52,192 nt of DNA from JAADEM01 sp965371855 (GTDB lineage: Bacteria; Bacteroidota; Bacteroidia; Bacteroidales; Marinilabiliaceae): NCBI GenBank assembly GCA_965371855.1, contig CBDUZZ010000033.1, forward strand, positions 1 through 52,192. The letters are read 5' to 3'. The notes under the pieces were generated by a model, which saw nothing but the letters and a program-made list of their open reading frames with translations, was not told where the DNA came from and did not search any database. A program made the position numbers and the translations under genes. Shown here in pieces: positions 32,360 through 42,035 of this stretch. Numbering within the stretch: the first letter of the stretch is position 1; every line of letters starts with the position of its first letter.

Positions 32360-32953
32360 CTAATTGATTGACAATGAAATATTTTTTTCTTCGGCAAGTT
32401 TTCTCAAGTTAATAATAGCATAACGCATACGTCCTAAGGCAGTATTAATACTCACACCTAACTCTTCAGCTATCTCTTTAAAGCTTAACTCCTTATAATG
32501 CCTAAGCTCCAATACTTTTTTTTGTGTATCAGGTAATAAAGCTACCAAACTGGAAACATCTTTCAGTATCTGTTCATAAACAATTTTATCTTCAACAGGT
32601 TTTGCCGAATATTTTGACTGATTGAAAAGGTCAAAATCAAAATTATCATTAGAAACTAAAGCCAAGTGTTTCTCTTTCCTGTAATGATCGATAATAAGAT
32701 TGTGTCCTATTCGCATGACCCATGAAGAAAATTTACCATTCTCTGTGTAGCGGCCTGCTTTCAATGAATGAATAACCTTGACAATAGTATCCTGAAAAAC
32801 ATCCTCAGCTAACTCACGCTGCTTTACACATACTAAAATGTAAGTAAAAATTTTATTTTTGTGCCTGTCGATTAAAACATCAATGCACTTAGAATTGCCT
32901 GACATGTATCCCTTTACAAGTGATTCATCAGTGAGCATTTTTAATTCTCTCAT
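32360..32953 (-). CDS. ECF-type RNA polymerase sigma factor
   Basis: A 197-residue sigma-70 family protein with only regions 2 and 4. Region 2 covers about residues 25-95 (ELAEDVFQDTIVKVIHSL, then SSWVMRIGHNLIIDHYRK). Region 4 covers about 135-190 (LPDTQKKVLELRHYKELSFKEIAEELGVS, then the recognition helix). An acidic linker DNFDFDLFNQ joins them. No transmembrane anti-sigma gene follows, only a 68-residue unknown protein. The first Met (MRELKMLTDES) and the Met at position 6 are both possible starts. Its regulon cannot be read here. Confidence 0.92.
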   Translation of the reverse strand: MRELKMLTDESLVKGYMSGNSKCIDVLIDRHKNKIFTYILVCVKQRELAEDVFQDTIVKVIHSLKAGRYTENGKFSSWVMRIGHNLIIDHYRKEKHLALVSNDNFDFDLFNQSKYSAKPVEDKIVYEQILKDVSSLVALLPDTQKKVLELRHYKELSFKEIAEELGVSINTALGRMRYAIINLRKLAEEKNISLSIN

Positions 32954-33250
32954 GATTTATTTTTATTGTTTCGAGTAAAGGTCTTTCTATAAGCAATTAT
33001 TTTTAGAGGTTTATAAACAGATTATAAAGGGCGAAAAAAGCAAAATTTCTTAAACTTACCAAATAAATCATTAACAATTTTTCACATTTCTGTTATACGC
33101 AACAATATCAAATATGTTACAGGTGTTTTTTTTGGGTTGAAATTTTTTAAAGTTGATATTAAAATTTGACAAACTTTGGCTAAACCTAAACCATAATTTT
33201 TATATCTTTACCGGTTTAATTTAATTGAATCGTTATCCGGAAAGAGTCAG

Positions 33251-36208
33251 ATGGAAAGATTAATCATCGTAATTACCCACAAGAAAAAGCTGGGTGATAT
33301 CATAATTCCTTACATAGCCGAGATTGAGGATAAACCCGCCATAACCCTTCTTGAGCAGGCTGTACCCCAACTTTTTAAAAATGCCGGATACTCTTTTTCC
33401 AACAATGAAAAAGAGATAATTGAGTCACTTTATAAAATCAATGAAAAAACTATTTTCAAAATCTTTTCAAAAGAAAAAACATTAAAACTATTCTTTGACA
33501 AGTTGACTAAAGAATTTGCACGTACACACATCAAACCATATATTGAGAAACGCATTGCACTTATAATCAGGCAACTTTCTGAACTTCAAATACCTTTTTA
33601 TTATAAAGACCCTAATTACAGCAACATTTATGAGACAGACCTGATAACTTTTCATCGTGAACCATCAGATGCCCTCTTTCAATTTAGCCTTAGCGGAAAT
33701 GAGTTAACATATAGTTTAAAAATCTTCTCAGAGAACAAAAAACTTGTGCTGAAAAACCATGAAGTTATTGAACTCTCTGTTGACCCGGCAACCTTACTGG
33801 TAAACAACCATCTCTATTGGTTTGAAAATATCGACAGTAAAAAATTCAGGCCTTTTAAAGAAAAAGACTTAATCAGCGTACCCAAAAGAAGTATTAAAAC
33901 ATACATGTCATCGTTTGTAAAAAAATGCATTCTTAATCACAAGGTAGAGGCAACCGGATTTACCATAGACAATACTGATGAAACTCCAAAGGCAATATTA
34001 TTCCTTGAAACCGATCTGGCACAGAATCCGGCATTAACACTTAAATTCAGATACCGGGATCATCTGTTTTTAGCAAACACCAGATCAAAGTTTTTTGTTA
34101 AAATGATGACAGATGATGACATATACAGTTTCACGAAGTTGAAAAGAGATGAGCATTGGGAGAACAACATCAAAGAGTTAATTATCCGACTCGGTTTGAA
34201 AGAGACCAACCACACACAGTTCATCCTACATGAAGAAGCTGTACTTTCAAATAAATTGCATCTGTTAATATCCTGGATTAATGAAAATTCCGTTGAGCTA
34301 AACAATCACAACATAGAACTTATTCAGGATTGCTTTGATGAAAAGTATTACACTGAAAGGATAATCTTCAGCTTCAGTTTTTCGGATAAAGAGGATTGGT
34401 TCGACATTAATGCTATAATCAAAATCGGAGAATTTGAAATTCCTTTTTACAAATTCAGAAGACACATTATTAACAGCACTCCTGAATACACGCTTCCTGA
34501 CGGGCAGATATTCATCATTCCTCATGAGTGGTTTTCTAAATACTCTGACATTTTGCATCATGCCATTGTTGATGATAAAAAGCTGAAACTGGACAAAATG
34601 TTTTTCAATCTTTTGAATTTCGATGAAAACAAAAAGAAAGATTCTTCATTCACTGAAAAATTATTATCACTTTACAACAGCTCTGGGAAAAACAGAGAGG
34701 TTTCCAAAGACATAAAAGCAAAATTACGTCCATATCAGGTTGATGGGTACTCATGGCTATATGCCTTATATAAAAACAGTTTTGGGGGTATTCTTGCTGA
34801 TGATATGGGGTTGGGCAAGACATTACAAACAATCACACTTATCGCTAAACTATACGAGAACAACGACAAAAACAACAAAACAGGTAAACCTAAACAACTT
34901 AATCTTTTTGACACAAACAACTCTATCCATACCAATACATCTTCACACCAGGGGGTATTTAGTGGGGATGCTATTCCTGCCAGCTTGATTGTGATGCCAA
35001 CCTCTCTTGTCCATAACTGGTATAATGAAATCTCCAAATTTGCCCCTCGCTTGAAGATTTATATCTACACCGGCATCAACAGGTTAAAAACAAAAGATAT
35101 CGGAAAAATATTAAGGCACTACCATATCGTACTAACTACGTACGGAATTGTCAGAAATGACATTAATTATTTGAAAAGCTATCAGTTTTATTACACTATC
35201 TTAGACGAAAGCCAGTACATAAAAAATCCATCTTCCAAAACATATCAGGCCGTAACCGAAATAAGTTCCAAACACCATCTTGTATTAACTGGTACTCCCA
35301 TCCAAAACTCTTTGTCTGACCTATGGGCGCAGATGAATTTTGTTAACCCCGGCCTGTTAGGAAATTACAACAGGTTCAAACATCACTACATAACTCCTAT
35401 TACAAAACGTAATAATGTTGACATAAGTAAAAAGCTCCAACTATTGATAAATCCTTTCATTCTGAGACGAACCAAAGATAAGGTTGCCAAAGATCTGCCC
35501 CCAATGACAGAACAGGTTGTTTATTGCGATATGACTTCAGAACAAAAGGAGGTTTATGTACGCGAAAAATCGGGAGTACGTAACGAACTATTAAATACGT
35601 TTGAATTAACAAACAGCAACTCTTTTTTGGTATTACAGGCACTTACACGTCTGCGCCAAATAGCTAATCATCCTATACTGGTGGATGAAACATATACAGG
35701 TTCATCCGGTAAATTTGAACAAATAATGACCGGGCTGGAAGATATTGTTTCTGAAAAACATAAAGTACTTGTTTTCTCATCATTCGTAAAAAATCTTGAA
35801 ATCATAGAAGAAGAGCTCAAAGAGAAACAGATAACATACAGCAAACTTACAGGTTCAACAACTAACCGGGAAGAGGTAATAAAGGAATTTACCGATAACG
35901 ATGAATGCAGAGTATTTCTTATTTCTCTTAAAGCCGGTGGTGTAGGGTTAAACCTTGTTGAAGCCGATTATGTATTTATGCTAAATCCATGGTGGAACCC
36001 GGCAGCCGAGGCTCAAGCCATAAACAGGGCACACAGAATAGGTCAAACAAAAAAAGTTTTTGTTTACAGATATATTTCAGCAGAAACTATTGAAGAAAAA
36101 ATCGCACACCTGCAAAAGAAAAAGCAGAAATTGGCAGATACATTTATAACTACTGAAAACGTGTTAAAAAATCTTACTAAAGAAGAATTTGATAAGCTTT
36201 TAACTTAA
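33251..36208 (+). CDS. SNF2/Rad54-family DNA translocase (helicase-like ATPase)
   Basis: A 985-residue SF2 ATPase. The first 480 residues form an uncharacterised N-terminal region with no motif that I can name. The motor begins near 485 (LRPYQVDGYSWLYAL). It has Walker A DDMGLGKT (about 516-523), DEAH-type DESQ (about 651-654), motif III LTGTPIQNSLSDLWAQM, and motif VI AINRAHRIGQTKKVFVYRYI. Bacterial SNF2 proteins remodel protein-DNA complexes or help RNA polymerase recycling; this one lacks the RapA N-terminal domains as far as I can see. It is divergent from the sigma factor gene across a 297-bp AT-rich spacer, in which I see only weak promoter-like matches. Confidence 0.92.
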   Translation: MERLIIVITHKKKLGDIIIPYIAEIEDKPAITLLEQAVPQLFKNAGYSFSNNEKEIIESLYKINEKTIFKIFSKEKTLKLFFDKLTKEFARTHIKPYIEKRIALIIRQLSELQIPFYYKDPNYSNIYETDLITFHREPSDALFQFSLSGNELTYSLKIFSENKKLVLKNHEVIELSVDPATLLVNNHLYWFENIDSKKFRPFKEKDLISVPKRSIKTYMSSFVKKCILNHKVEATGFTIDNTDETPKAILFLETDLAQNPALTLKFRYRDHLFLANTRSKFFVKMMTDDDIYSFTKLKRDEHWENNIKELIIRLGLKETNHTQFILHEEAVLSNKLHLLISWINENSVELNNHNIELIQDCFDEKYYTERIIFSFSFSDKEDWFDINAIIKIGEFEIPFYKFRRHIINSTPEYTLPDGQIFIIPHEWFSKYSDILHHAIVDDKKLKLDKMFFNLLNFDENKKKDSSFTEKLLSLYNSSGKNREVSKDIKAKLRPYQVDGYSWLYALYKNSFGGILADDMGLGKTLQTITLIAKLYENNDKNNKTGKPKQLNLFDTNNSIHTNTSSHQGVFSGDAIPASLIVMPTSLVHNWYNEISKFAPRLKIYIYTGINRLKTKDIGKILRHYHIVLTTYGIVRNDINYLKSYQFYYTILDESQYIKNPSSKTYQAVTEISSKHHLVLTGTPIQNSLSDLWAQMNFVNPGLLGNYNRFKHHYITPITKRNNVDISKKLQLLINPFILRRTKDKVAKDLPPMTEQVVYCDMTSEQKEVYVREKSGVRNELLNTFELTNSNSFLVLQALTRLRQIANHPILVDETYTGSSGKFEQIMTGLEDIVSEKHKVLVFSSFVKNLEIIEEELKEKQITYSKLTGSTTNREEVIKEFTDNDECRVFLISLKAGGVGLNLVEADYVFMLNPWWNPAAEAQAINRAHRIGQTKKVFVYRYISAETIEEKIAHLQKKKQKLADTFITTENVLKNLTKEEFDKLLT

Positions 36209-36309
36209 TTTTAGTATTTTTGAAACATTCAAAAAAAATAATAATTATAAAACGCCAATTACAATATAAAGGACGTTTAATCTAAAATCTAATTTCTAAA
36301 ATTATTAAT

Positions 36310-37008
36310 ATGAAACGTATTTTTGCACTTTCTATCATCACACTGTTTTTTGTTGCCGGATCTTTTGCACAAGATAAAAATCAGGAAAAGCACAAACAAA
36401 TCCGTAAAGTAGGTTCTTTCGATGAAGTTAAAGCCACAAAAGGAATTAATGTAACTTTGATTGAAGGCACTAAAGAACAGATTGAGGTAACAATTGTAAA
36501 CGGCTCACCCAATGATGTTGTTACTGATCTTAAAAACAAAAAACTTACCGTAAAAATGAAAACCAAAATATATAAGGATGTAGCCGTTCAGGTATATGTA
36601 ACTTATGTAATAATACGCGAGATTAACGCCGGCACAGGTGCAAGTATTGATGCGGAAAACACTATAACTGCCGACAAATTATTGATTGAAGGAGGAACAG
36701 ACTCTGAGATAGTTCTGGAAATTGATGCAAATGCATTAGAAGCATCAGTTTCAGCAGGTAGAATGGAATTGTCAGGAGAAGTAAAAGCTCAGGTAGTGAA
36801 AGCCAATACAGGTGGCAAGTATCTTTCTTATGACCTTACCAGTACTGAAACTTATGCAAAGGTTAATACAGGCGCCAGAATTGAAGTAACAGTTAATAAA
36901 ATGCTTAAGGCTACGGCCGCAAATGGTGGAACTGTAAACTACAAAGGAAACCCTGATAAAGTAGATAAAAAAATCACTTTGGGAGGTAAAGTTACTCCTG
37001 CGGAGTAG
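36310..37008 (+). CDS. DUF2807 (head GIN domain) secreted protein
   Basis: A 232-residue protein with a signal peptide (about 1-20, ending GSFAQ). The mature part is a right-handed beta-solenoid of short repeats (FDEVKATKGINVTLIEG, then GTGASIDAENTITADKLLIEG and others), typical of the DUF2807/putative autotransporter adhesin head family common in Bacteroidota. These proteins are exported and their role is unknown. A TATTTTTG -7 match at 36215-36222, in the spacer after the helicase gene, may give it a separate promoter. Confidence 0.85.
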   Translation: MKRIFALSIITLFFVAGSFAQDKNQEKHKQIRKVGSFDEVKATKGINVTLIEGTKEQIEVTIVNGSPNDVVTDLKNKKLTVKMKTKIYKDVAVQVYVTYVIIREINAGTGASIDAENTITADKLLIEGGTDSEIVLEIDANALEASVSAGRMELSGEVKAQVVKANTGGKYLSYDLTSTETYAKVNTGARIEVTVNKMLKATAANGGTVNYKGNPDKVDKKITLGGKVTPAE

Positions 37009-37154
37009 AATAATGAGGTGATGAGCTAATTTGGTGATGAAGGATAAGATAGGCATTTGAGAATTGATGGTTTGAACGGCAGATCGAAAAAAATGAACTT
37101 GAACCTGAAACCATACAACCAACAATTAACCACTTACCATTAATAATTAAATCT

Positions 37155-37724
37155 ATGCCTACACGAGAAGAAGCGTTAGAGCTGTTTAAGAGGTACAACG
37201 AATCGGAGAGTCTTACAAAGCATGCCTATGCAGTTGAGGCTGTAATGCGTCATTTTGCACGTTTGTATAACAAAGACAAAGAGAAGTGGGGTGTGATAGG
37301 GTTAATTCACGACCTTGATTATGAAAAATACCCCGACCAACACTGTGTGAAAACAGAAGAAATACTCAAGCAAGAGAACTGGCCGGAGGATTATATTCAT
37401 GCGGTAATGAGCCATGCCTGGGGTATCTGTACCGATATTGAACCTACACATAGAATGGAGAAGATTTTGTTTGCCACAGATGAGTTAACCGGTTTGATAA
37501 CCACATCCGTACTTGTTCGTCCTGATAAGAATATTCATAACCTGAAAGTAAAATCGGTAAAAAAGAAGTGGAAAGACAAGCGCTTTGCAGCAAAAATAGA
37601 TCGTGAGATAATTCAAAAAGGAGCTGACATGCTGGGTATGCCAATAGAGGAGCTAATAGAAGAAACCATCAAAGCAATGCAAGCCGTAGCATCTGCTTTA
37701 GAACTTAATGGAGAAGAGAGTTAG
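37155..37724 (+). CDS. HD-domain phosphohydrolase-like protein
   Basis: A 189-residue HD-superfamily protein. Likely metal ligands are His23 (LTKHAYAVE), His52-Asp53 (LIHDLDYEKYP) and later His and Asp residues (MSHAWG and ATDEL). Proteins of this size act on nucleotides or phosphate esters. They resemble the HDIG group found widely in Bacteroidota and Firmicutes, with no known substrate. It stands between the DUF2807 gene and a repeat-rich spacer and is probably monocistronic. Confidence 0.85.
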   Translation: MPTREEALELFKRYNESESLTKHAYAVEAVMRHFARLYNKDKEKWGVIGLIHDLDYEKYPDQHCVKTEEILKQENWPEDYIHAVMSHAWGICTDIEPTHRMEKILFATDELTGLITTSVLVRPDKNIHNLKVKSVKKKWKDKRFAAKIDREIIQKGADMLGMPIEELIEETIKAMQAVASALELNGEES

Positions 37725-38182
37725 TTAAAAGCTCTTAAGGTTAAAAGTTCAGGATTGAGAGTAAAATAAGAAATCAGTAGGCAGAATTCAATAGGCAGAA
37801 TTCAATAAACAATATCCAATAAACAATATTTCAATAACCAATATCCAATAACCAATATCCAATATTTCAATAAACACCGGCAAATTGGAAATTGGTTATT
37901 GAGTGTTCGAAATTGGGTGTTTGAAAAACTGTTCGCAGTATTAACCATCCAGTACCCGGCAACCACTAACCACAACTTAACCCTCATTATACAAAATGCC
38001 TGACAGCATCTCCGACTCATTTTCACCCTTCTTCTTAATACTTCATTTGTTACCAAACCCACTGCATAATAGTGAGATCATCGGTGACGTCAATGTCGAT
38101 TATTACTTGCGTTCTACCTGAAAGGTTTTTACATATACCTATTCCCTTTTATCCTAATTTATTAATAATAGTATCCCATCTC
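37725..38182. other. Repeat-rich intergenic region
   Basis: 458 bp without a gene. TAGGCAGAATTCAA is tandemly repeated (37778-37791 and 37792-37805). A run of degenerate AACAATATCC/AACCAATATCC units follows (about 37806-37875). A phrase AATTGGAAATTGGTTATTGA (about 37883) is close to the reverse complement of one at 17760. The remainder, up to the carboxylase gene, shows no structure that I can support. Confidence 0.7.
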
Positions 38183-39721
38183 TTACAATGGAATATTTCC
38201 ATGTTTTTTAGGAGGATTTGATTCACTTTTGTTTTTCGTCATTTCAAGTGCCTGAATAAGTTTCTTACGTGTCTCTTTCGGGTAAATAACCTCATCAATA
38301 TAACCCAGTTCGGCAGCGCGATATGGGTTGGCAAAGTTCTCACGATAATCCTCAACACGTTTCTCTTTAGATTTCTTATCCTTATCACCTCTGAAGATAA
38401 TATTCACAGCACCTTCAGGCCCCATGACGGCAATTTCAGCAGTTGGGTAAGCATAGTTAATATCAGCACCAAGATGTTTGGAAGCCATTACATCATAAGC
38501 TCCTCCGTAAGCCTTACGTGTGACAACTGTGATTTTAGGCACTGTAGCTTCGGCATAAGCATAGAGTAATTTTGCACCATGCTTGATTATTCCACCATAT
38601 TCCTGAACTGTTCCCGGTAAAAACCCCGGGACATCAACAAATGTAACTACAGGAATATTAAACGCATCACAGAAACGCACAAAACGAGCAGCTTTTAATG
38701 ATGAATTTATATCTACCACACCTGCCAGATAATTGGGTTGATTAGCAACAATACCTACAGGTTTACCATCAAACCTGGCAAATCCGATTATCATATTTTG
38801 AGCATAATGAGGCATCACCTCAAAGAGATAATGATTATCCACCACCGATTTAATAATCACCTGTATATCATACGGTTTATTTGGGTCAACCGGAATAAAC
38901 TCCTGGAGTGATTCGTCTATCCTGTCAACATCATCGGTAGAGGCAATTACAGGAGGTTCTTCAAGATTATTTGAAGGTAAAAAGCTCAGTAGCTCACGAA
39001 TCATTATTATTGTATTCTCATCATCACTGCCGAGAAAATGAGCCACACCACTTTTTGAGTTATGTGCCATTGCACCACCCAGCTCTTCTTTTGTAACATC
39101 CTCATGAGTAACTGTTTTAATCACATCAGGTCCGGTAATAAACATATAACTCGATTTATTCACCATAAAAATGAAATCAGTAAGAGCAGGAGAATATACA
39201 GCACCACCGGCACATGGTCCCATAATTGCAGAGATTTGTGGTATTACGCCGGACGATTTGACGTTAAGATTAAAAATATCACCATAACCAGCCAGGCTGC
39301 GTACACCTTCCTGAATACGAGCCCCTCCCGAATCATTCAATCCAACTATTGGAGCTCCCATTTTAAGAGCCATCTGCGATATTTTTATTATCTTATTTGC
39401 ATTAGTGCGGCTTAATGAACCTCCAAAAACAGTAAAATCCTGGGCATAAACATAAGTTAATCGTCGGTCAACCTTACCATATCCGCAAACAACACCGTCA
39501 CCGGGTATGCGTTTTTCATCCATGTTGAAATTAGTACAACTGTGAGTGATGAGTTTATCAACCTCAATAAAAGTACCCGGATCAAAAAACAGGTTGATAC
39601 GTTCGCGGGCAGTTAACCTGCCTGATTCATGAATCTTTTTTATTCTTTCTTCACCACCTCCCAGTTCAGCGGCTCTGTTTCTCTCTTCAAATTGTTTGTA
39701 TTTATCTTCAATAGTATTCAT
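38183..39721 (-). CDS. pccB: Propionyl-CoA/acyl-CoA carboxylase carboxyltransferase subunit
   Basis: I place the start at 39721 (MNTIEDKYKQFEERNRAAEL), matching the paralogue at 5472. The frame extends 16 codons upstream through a repetitive CATAAGT spacer. The 512-residue protein has both carboxyltransferase halves: NDSGGARIQEGV and GPCAGGAVYSPALTD, then DVPGFLPGTVQEYGGII and RKAYGGAYDVM. The C-terminus is NPPKKHGNIPL. With the biotin carrier and biotin carboxylase upstream, it should carboxylate propionyl-CoA (or acetyl-CoA) using bicarbonate and ATP. It is a close paralogue of mmdA, which works in the opposite direction. Confidence 0.93.
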   Translation of the reverse strand: MNTIEDKYKQFEERNRAAELGGGEERIKKIHESGRLTARERINLFFDPGTFIEVDKLITHSCTNFNMDEKRIPGDGVVCGYGKVDRRLTYVYAQDFTVFGGSLSRTNANKIIKISQMALKMGAPIVGLNDSGGARIQEGVRSLAGYGDIFNLNVKSSGVIPQISAIMGPCAGGAVYSPALTDFIFMVNKSSYMFITGPDVIKTVTHEDVTKEELGGAMAHNSKSGVAHFLGSDDENTIIMIRELLSFLPSNNLEEPPVIASTDDVDRIDESLQEFIPVDPNKPYDIQVIIKSVVDNHYLFEVMPHYAQNMIIGFARFDGKPVGIVANQPNYLAGVVDINSSLKAARFVRFCDAFNIPVVTFVDVPGFLPGTVQEYGGIIKHGAKLLYAYAEATVPKITVVTRKAYGGAYDVMASKHLGADINYAYPTAEIAVMGPEGAVNIIFRGDKDKKSKEKRVEDYRENFANPYRAAELGYIDEVIYPKETRKKLIQALEMTKNKSESNPPKKHGNIPL

Positions 39722-39740
39722 CTGTTTATTCTTTGAACCA

Positions 39741-39800
39741 CATAAGTCACATAAGTAAACATAAGTCATTATTATTAAGTGAACTTATGTGTCTTATGTA
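39741..39800. repeat. CATAAGT repeats and imperfect hairpin inside the carboxylase operon
   Basis: CATAAGT occurs at 39741, 39750 and 39760, with inverted copies at 39783 (ACTTATG) and near 39793. ACATAAGTCA (39759-39768) pairs with TGAACTTATGT (39780-39790). It lies in the 145-bp spacer between the carrier and carboxyltransferase genes and may act as a processing or attenuation structure. Confidence 0.6.
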
Positions 39801-39866
39801 GTAAATTTATAATCATCTCGCCTGTGTGTTTAAAATTTAGATTTAGAATAGTTTTTTTTATAAAAA

Positions 39867-40379
39867 CTATTCCGGTTCAATCTCTACCAGTTTCGCACCT
39901 CCTTCAGTGGTATCCCCCTCTTTTACAAAAATTTTCTTTACAACACCGTTAAAAGGACTTTTATATTCACTTTCCATTTTCATAGCTGAAATGATAATAA
40001 CTGTTTGTTCCTTCTCTACTTCATCACCTTCGTTAAGTAATATTTTCACCACTTTCCCTGGCATTGGAGATGATATAAATATGTCACTGTTTTCCATTCT
40101 GTCACCTGAATTGCTTCTATAGCGTGCTACAGCGTCAATAATTTCAATCTCGTAAAATTCATTAATGGTGTTGACATTATATTTATTTGGAGAATCACCT
40201 TCAATCATTTGCATATTAATTGATCTGTTTTCATGAAGAATTGAGTATACCCCCTCCTCTACTCTTTCCACATCAAATTCATACTCCTTATCATCAATTT
40301 TAACACGATATACGGAATCATTTTGTTCCAACACCTCAATTTTAGCTGTGCGATCTTTTGTTTTTATTTCAAATGGCAT
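39867..40379 (-). CDS. Biotin carboxyl carrier protein of the acyl-CoA carboxylase
   Basis: A 170-residue protein. The C-terminal biotinyl domain (about 100-170) starts with SSPMPGKVVKILLNEGD and carries biotinyl-Lys134 in SAMKMES. The N-terminal 95 residues form a separate beta-rich region (KIEVLEQNDSVYRVKIDDKEY), as seen in propionyl-CoA carboxylase carriers. It lies 9 bases downstream of the biotin carboxylase gene, so the two are translated from one transcript. It differs in length and linker from the decarboxylase carrier at 4613. Confidence 0.92.
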   Translation of the reverse strand: MPFEIKTKDRTAKIEVLEQNDSVYRVKIDDKEYEFDVERVEEGVYSILHENRSINMQMIEGDSPNKYNVNTINEFYEIEIIDAVARYRSNSGDRMENSDIFISSPMPGKVVKILLNEGDEVEKEQTVIIISAMKMESEYKSPFNGVVKKIFVKEGDTTEGGAKLVEIEPE

Positions 40380-40388
40380 ATTCTATTA

Positions 40389-41903
40389 TTATAAGCGTAA
40401 AACATTCTTTCTTCTTGCAAAATCTCTCCACCCAGAGGGTTCTGTTTTAGTATCACTATTTGTTGATGAATTGCGTTTTTTAATCTTTTCAGTATAGTCC
40501 AGATAAGCAACAAAAAGAGCAATATCCTCACAAGTACCATTCCAACCCACATCTTCAAGTAAAGAGTCTATATTTTTTTCTATGAAATGGGTATCATATT
40601 TACCTTCATAAAAATCCTCTGTATCCATAATTTTAGTTAGAAATGGAATAGAAGTTTTAACTCCGGTGATTTTATACTCATACAAAGCCCTTTTCATACG
40701 TGCAATAGCTTCTTTACGAGTGGGTGCCCAGGCTATTAATTTGGATATCAAAGGATCGTAATAGTGCGGGATTTCATATCCTTCATACACATAGCCATCA
40801 GTACGTATTCCCAGTCCGAGAGGCTCAGTGATATGCTTTATCAAACCCGGATTCGGCATAAAATTATTTTTATGATCCTCGGCGTAGATTCGACACTCGA
40901 TGGCATGCCCGTTTTGTATAAGATCTTCCTGTTTGTATAGTAATGGCAAACCATCAGCAATTAATATCTGTGCTTTCACCAGGTCTTTACCTGTAACGCG
41001 CTCTGTAATAGGATGCTCAACTTGCAAGCGGGTATTCATCTCGAGGAAGTAAAAGTTATGATCGTTATCAACCAAAAACTCAATGGTACCTGCTCCGACA
41101 TAATCTACCGATTTAGCAGCAGCAACAGCTTGTTCTCCCATCTTCTCACGAAGTTCGGGTGTCATTAATGGTGAAGGAGTTTCTTCAACAACTTTTTGAT
41201 GTCTTCTCTGTACTGAACACTCCCTTTCGAAAAGATGAATTACATTACCATGGGTATCAGCCAGTATTTGAAATTCAATATGGTGAGGCGACTCTATGTA
41301 CTTCTCAACATACACGGCATCATTTCCAAACGACGCACTGGCTTCTGATTTAGCCATCCGGAATGATGATATTAACTCCTTCTTGTTACGTACCAAACGC
41401 ATCCCCTTTCCCCCACCTCCAGCAGAGGCTTTAAGCATAACGGGATAACCAATGGATTCAACAGTAGAGACAAGCTCATCTTCATCCTTAACAGGATCTT
41501 TAGTTCCCGGCACAATAGGAACACCGTTTTCTACCATTTTTTTCCGTGCTGTAAGCTTATCTCCCATTGTTAAAATTGCCTCGGGAGTCGGACCAATAAA
41601 TATTATGCCTGCTTCAGTCACTTTTTTTGCAAAATCTGCATTTTCTGACAAAAACCCATATCCCGGATGAATAGCATCAACTTTAGCTTCTTTTGCTATT
41701 TCAAGTATTTTCTCACTGTTAAGATAACTTTCATTTGAAGGTGCCGGGCCTACGCAATATGCTTTATCGGCATACCTTACATGCATAGCCTTCCGGTCAA
41801 TTTCAGAATATATTGCAACAGAGTTGATACCCAGCTCTCTACAGGACCGCATTACCCTGACGGCAATTTCACCTCTGTTTGCAACTAAAATTTTTTGAAT
41901 CAT
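40389..41903 (-). CDS. Biotin carboxylase subunit of acyl-CoA carboxylase
   Basis: A 504-residue ATP-grasp enzyme. It begins IQKILVANRGEIAVRVMRSCRELG, with the pre-ATP-grasp fold containing HPGYGFLSENADFA. The ATP-binding loop KASAGGGGKGMR lies near residue 160, followed by EKYIESPHHIEFQI and the catalytic EMNTRLQVEHPITE region. The protein ends with about 45 extra, polar residues (KRNSSTNSDTKTEPSG). It carboxylates biotin on the carrier encoded 9 bases downstream. The gene could be called accC or pccA; the surrounding carboxyltransferase favours propionyl-CoA. Confidence 0.94.
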   Translation of the reverse strand: MIQKILVANRGEIAVRVMRSCRELGINSVAIYSEIDRKAMHVRYADKAYCVGPAPSNESYLNSEKILEIAKEAKVDAIHPGYGFLSENADFAKKVTEAGIIFIGPTPEAILTMGDKLTARKKMVENGVPIVPGTKDPVKDEDELVSTVESIGYPVMLKASAGGGGKGMRLVRNKKELISSFRMAKSEASASFGNDAVYVEKYIESPHHIEFQILADTHGNVIHLFERECSVQRRHQKVVEETPSPLMTPELREKMGEQAVAAAKSVDYVGAGTIEFLVDNDHNFYFLEMNTRLQVEHPITERVTGKDLVKAQILIADGLPLLYKQEDLIQNGHAIECRIYAEDHKNNFMPNPGLIKHITEPLGLGIRTDGYVYEGYEIPHYYDPLISKLIAWAPTRKEAIARMKRALYEYKITGVKTSIPFLTKIMDTEDFYEGKYDTHFIEKNIDSLLEDVGWNGTCEDIALFVAYLDYTEKIKKRNSSTNSDTKTEPSGWRDFARRKNVLRL

Positions 41904-42035
41904 AATTAGAACTAAGGATTATTAATAGCAAGTTACTTCTTTTTATAAAAAGTATATAATCAATCTGTGTAAATATTATTGTTTTAATATTTACATATAT
42001 CAATATATATTTATACAAATATAAATTTAATCTTT

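Noticed and set aside
39722..39769. Sixteen-residue N-terminal extension of the carboxyltransferase
   Set aside because: It is encoded by CATAAGT repeats and is absent from the paralogue at 5472.
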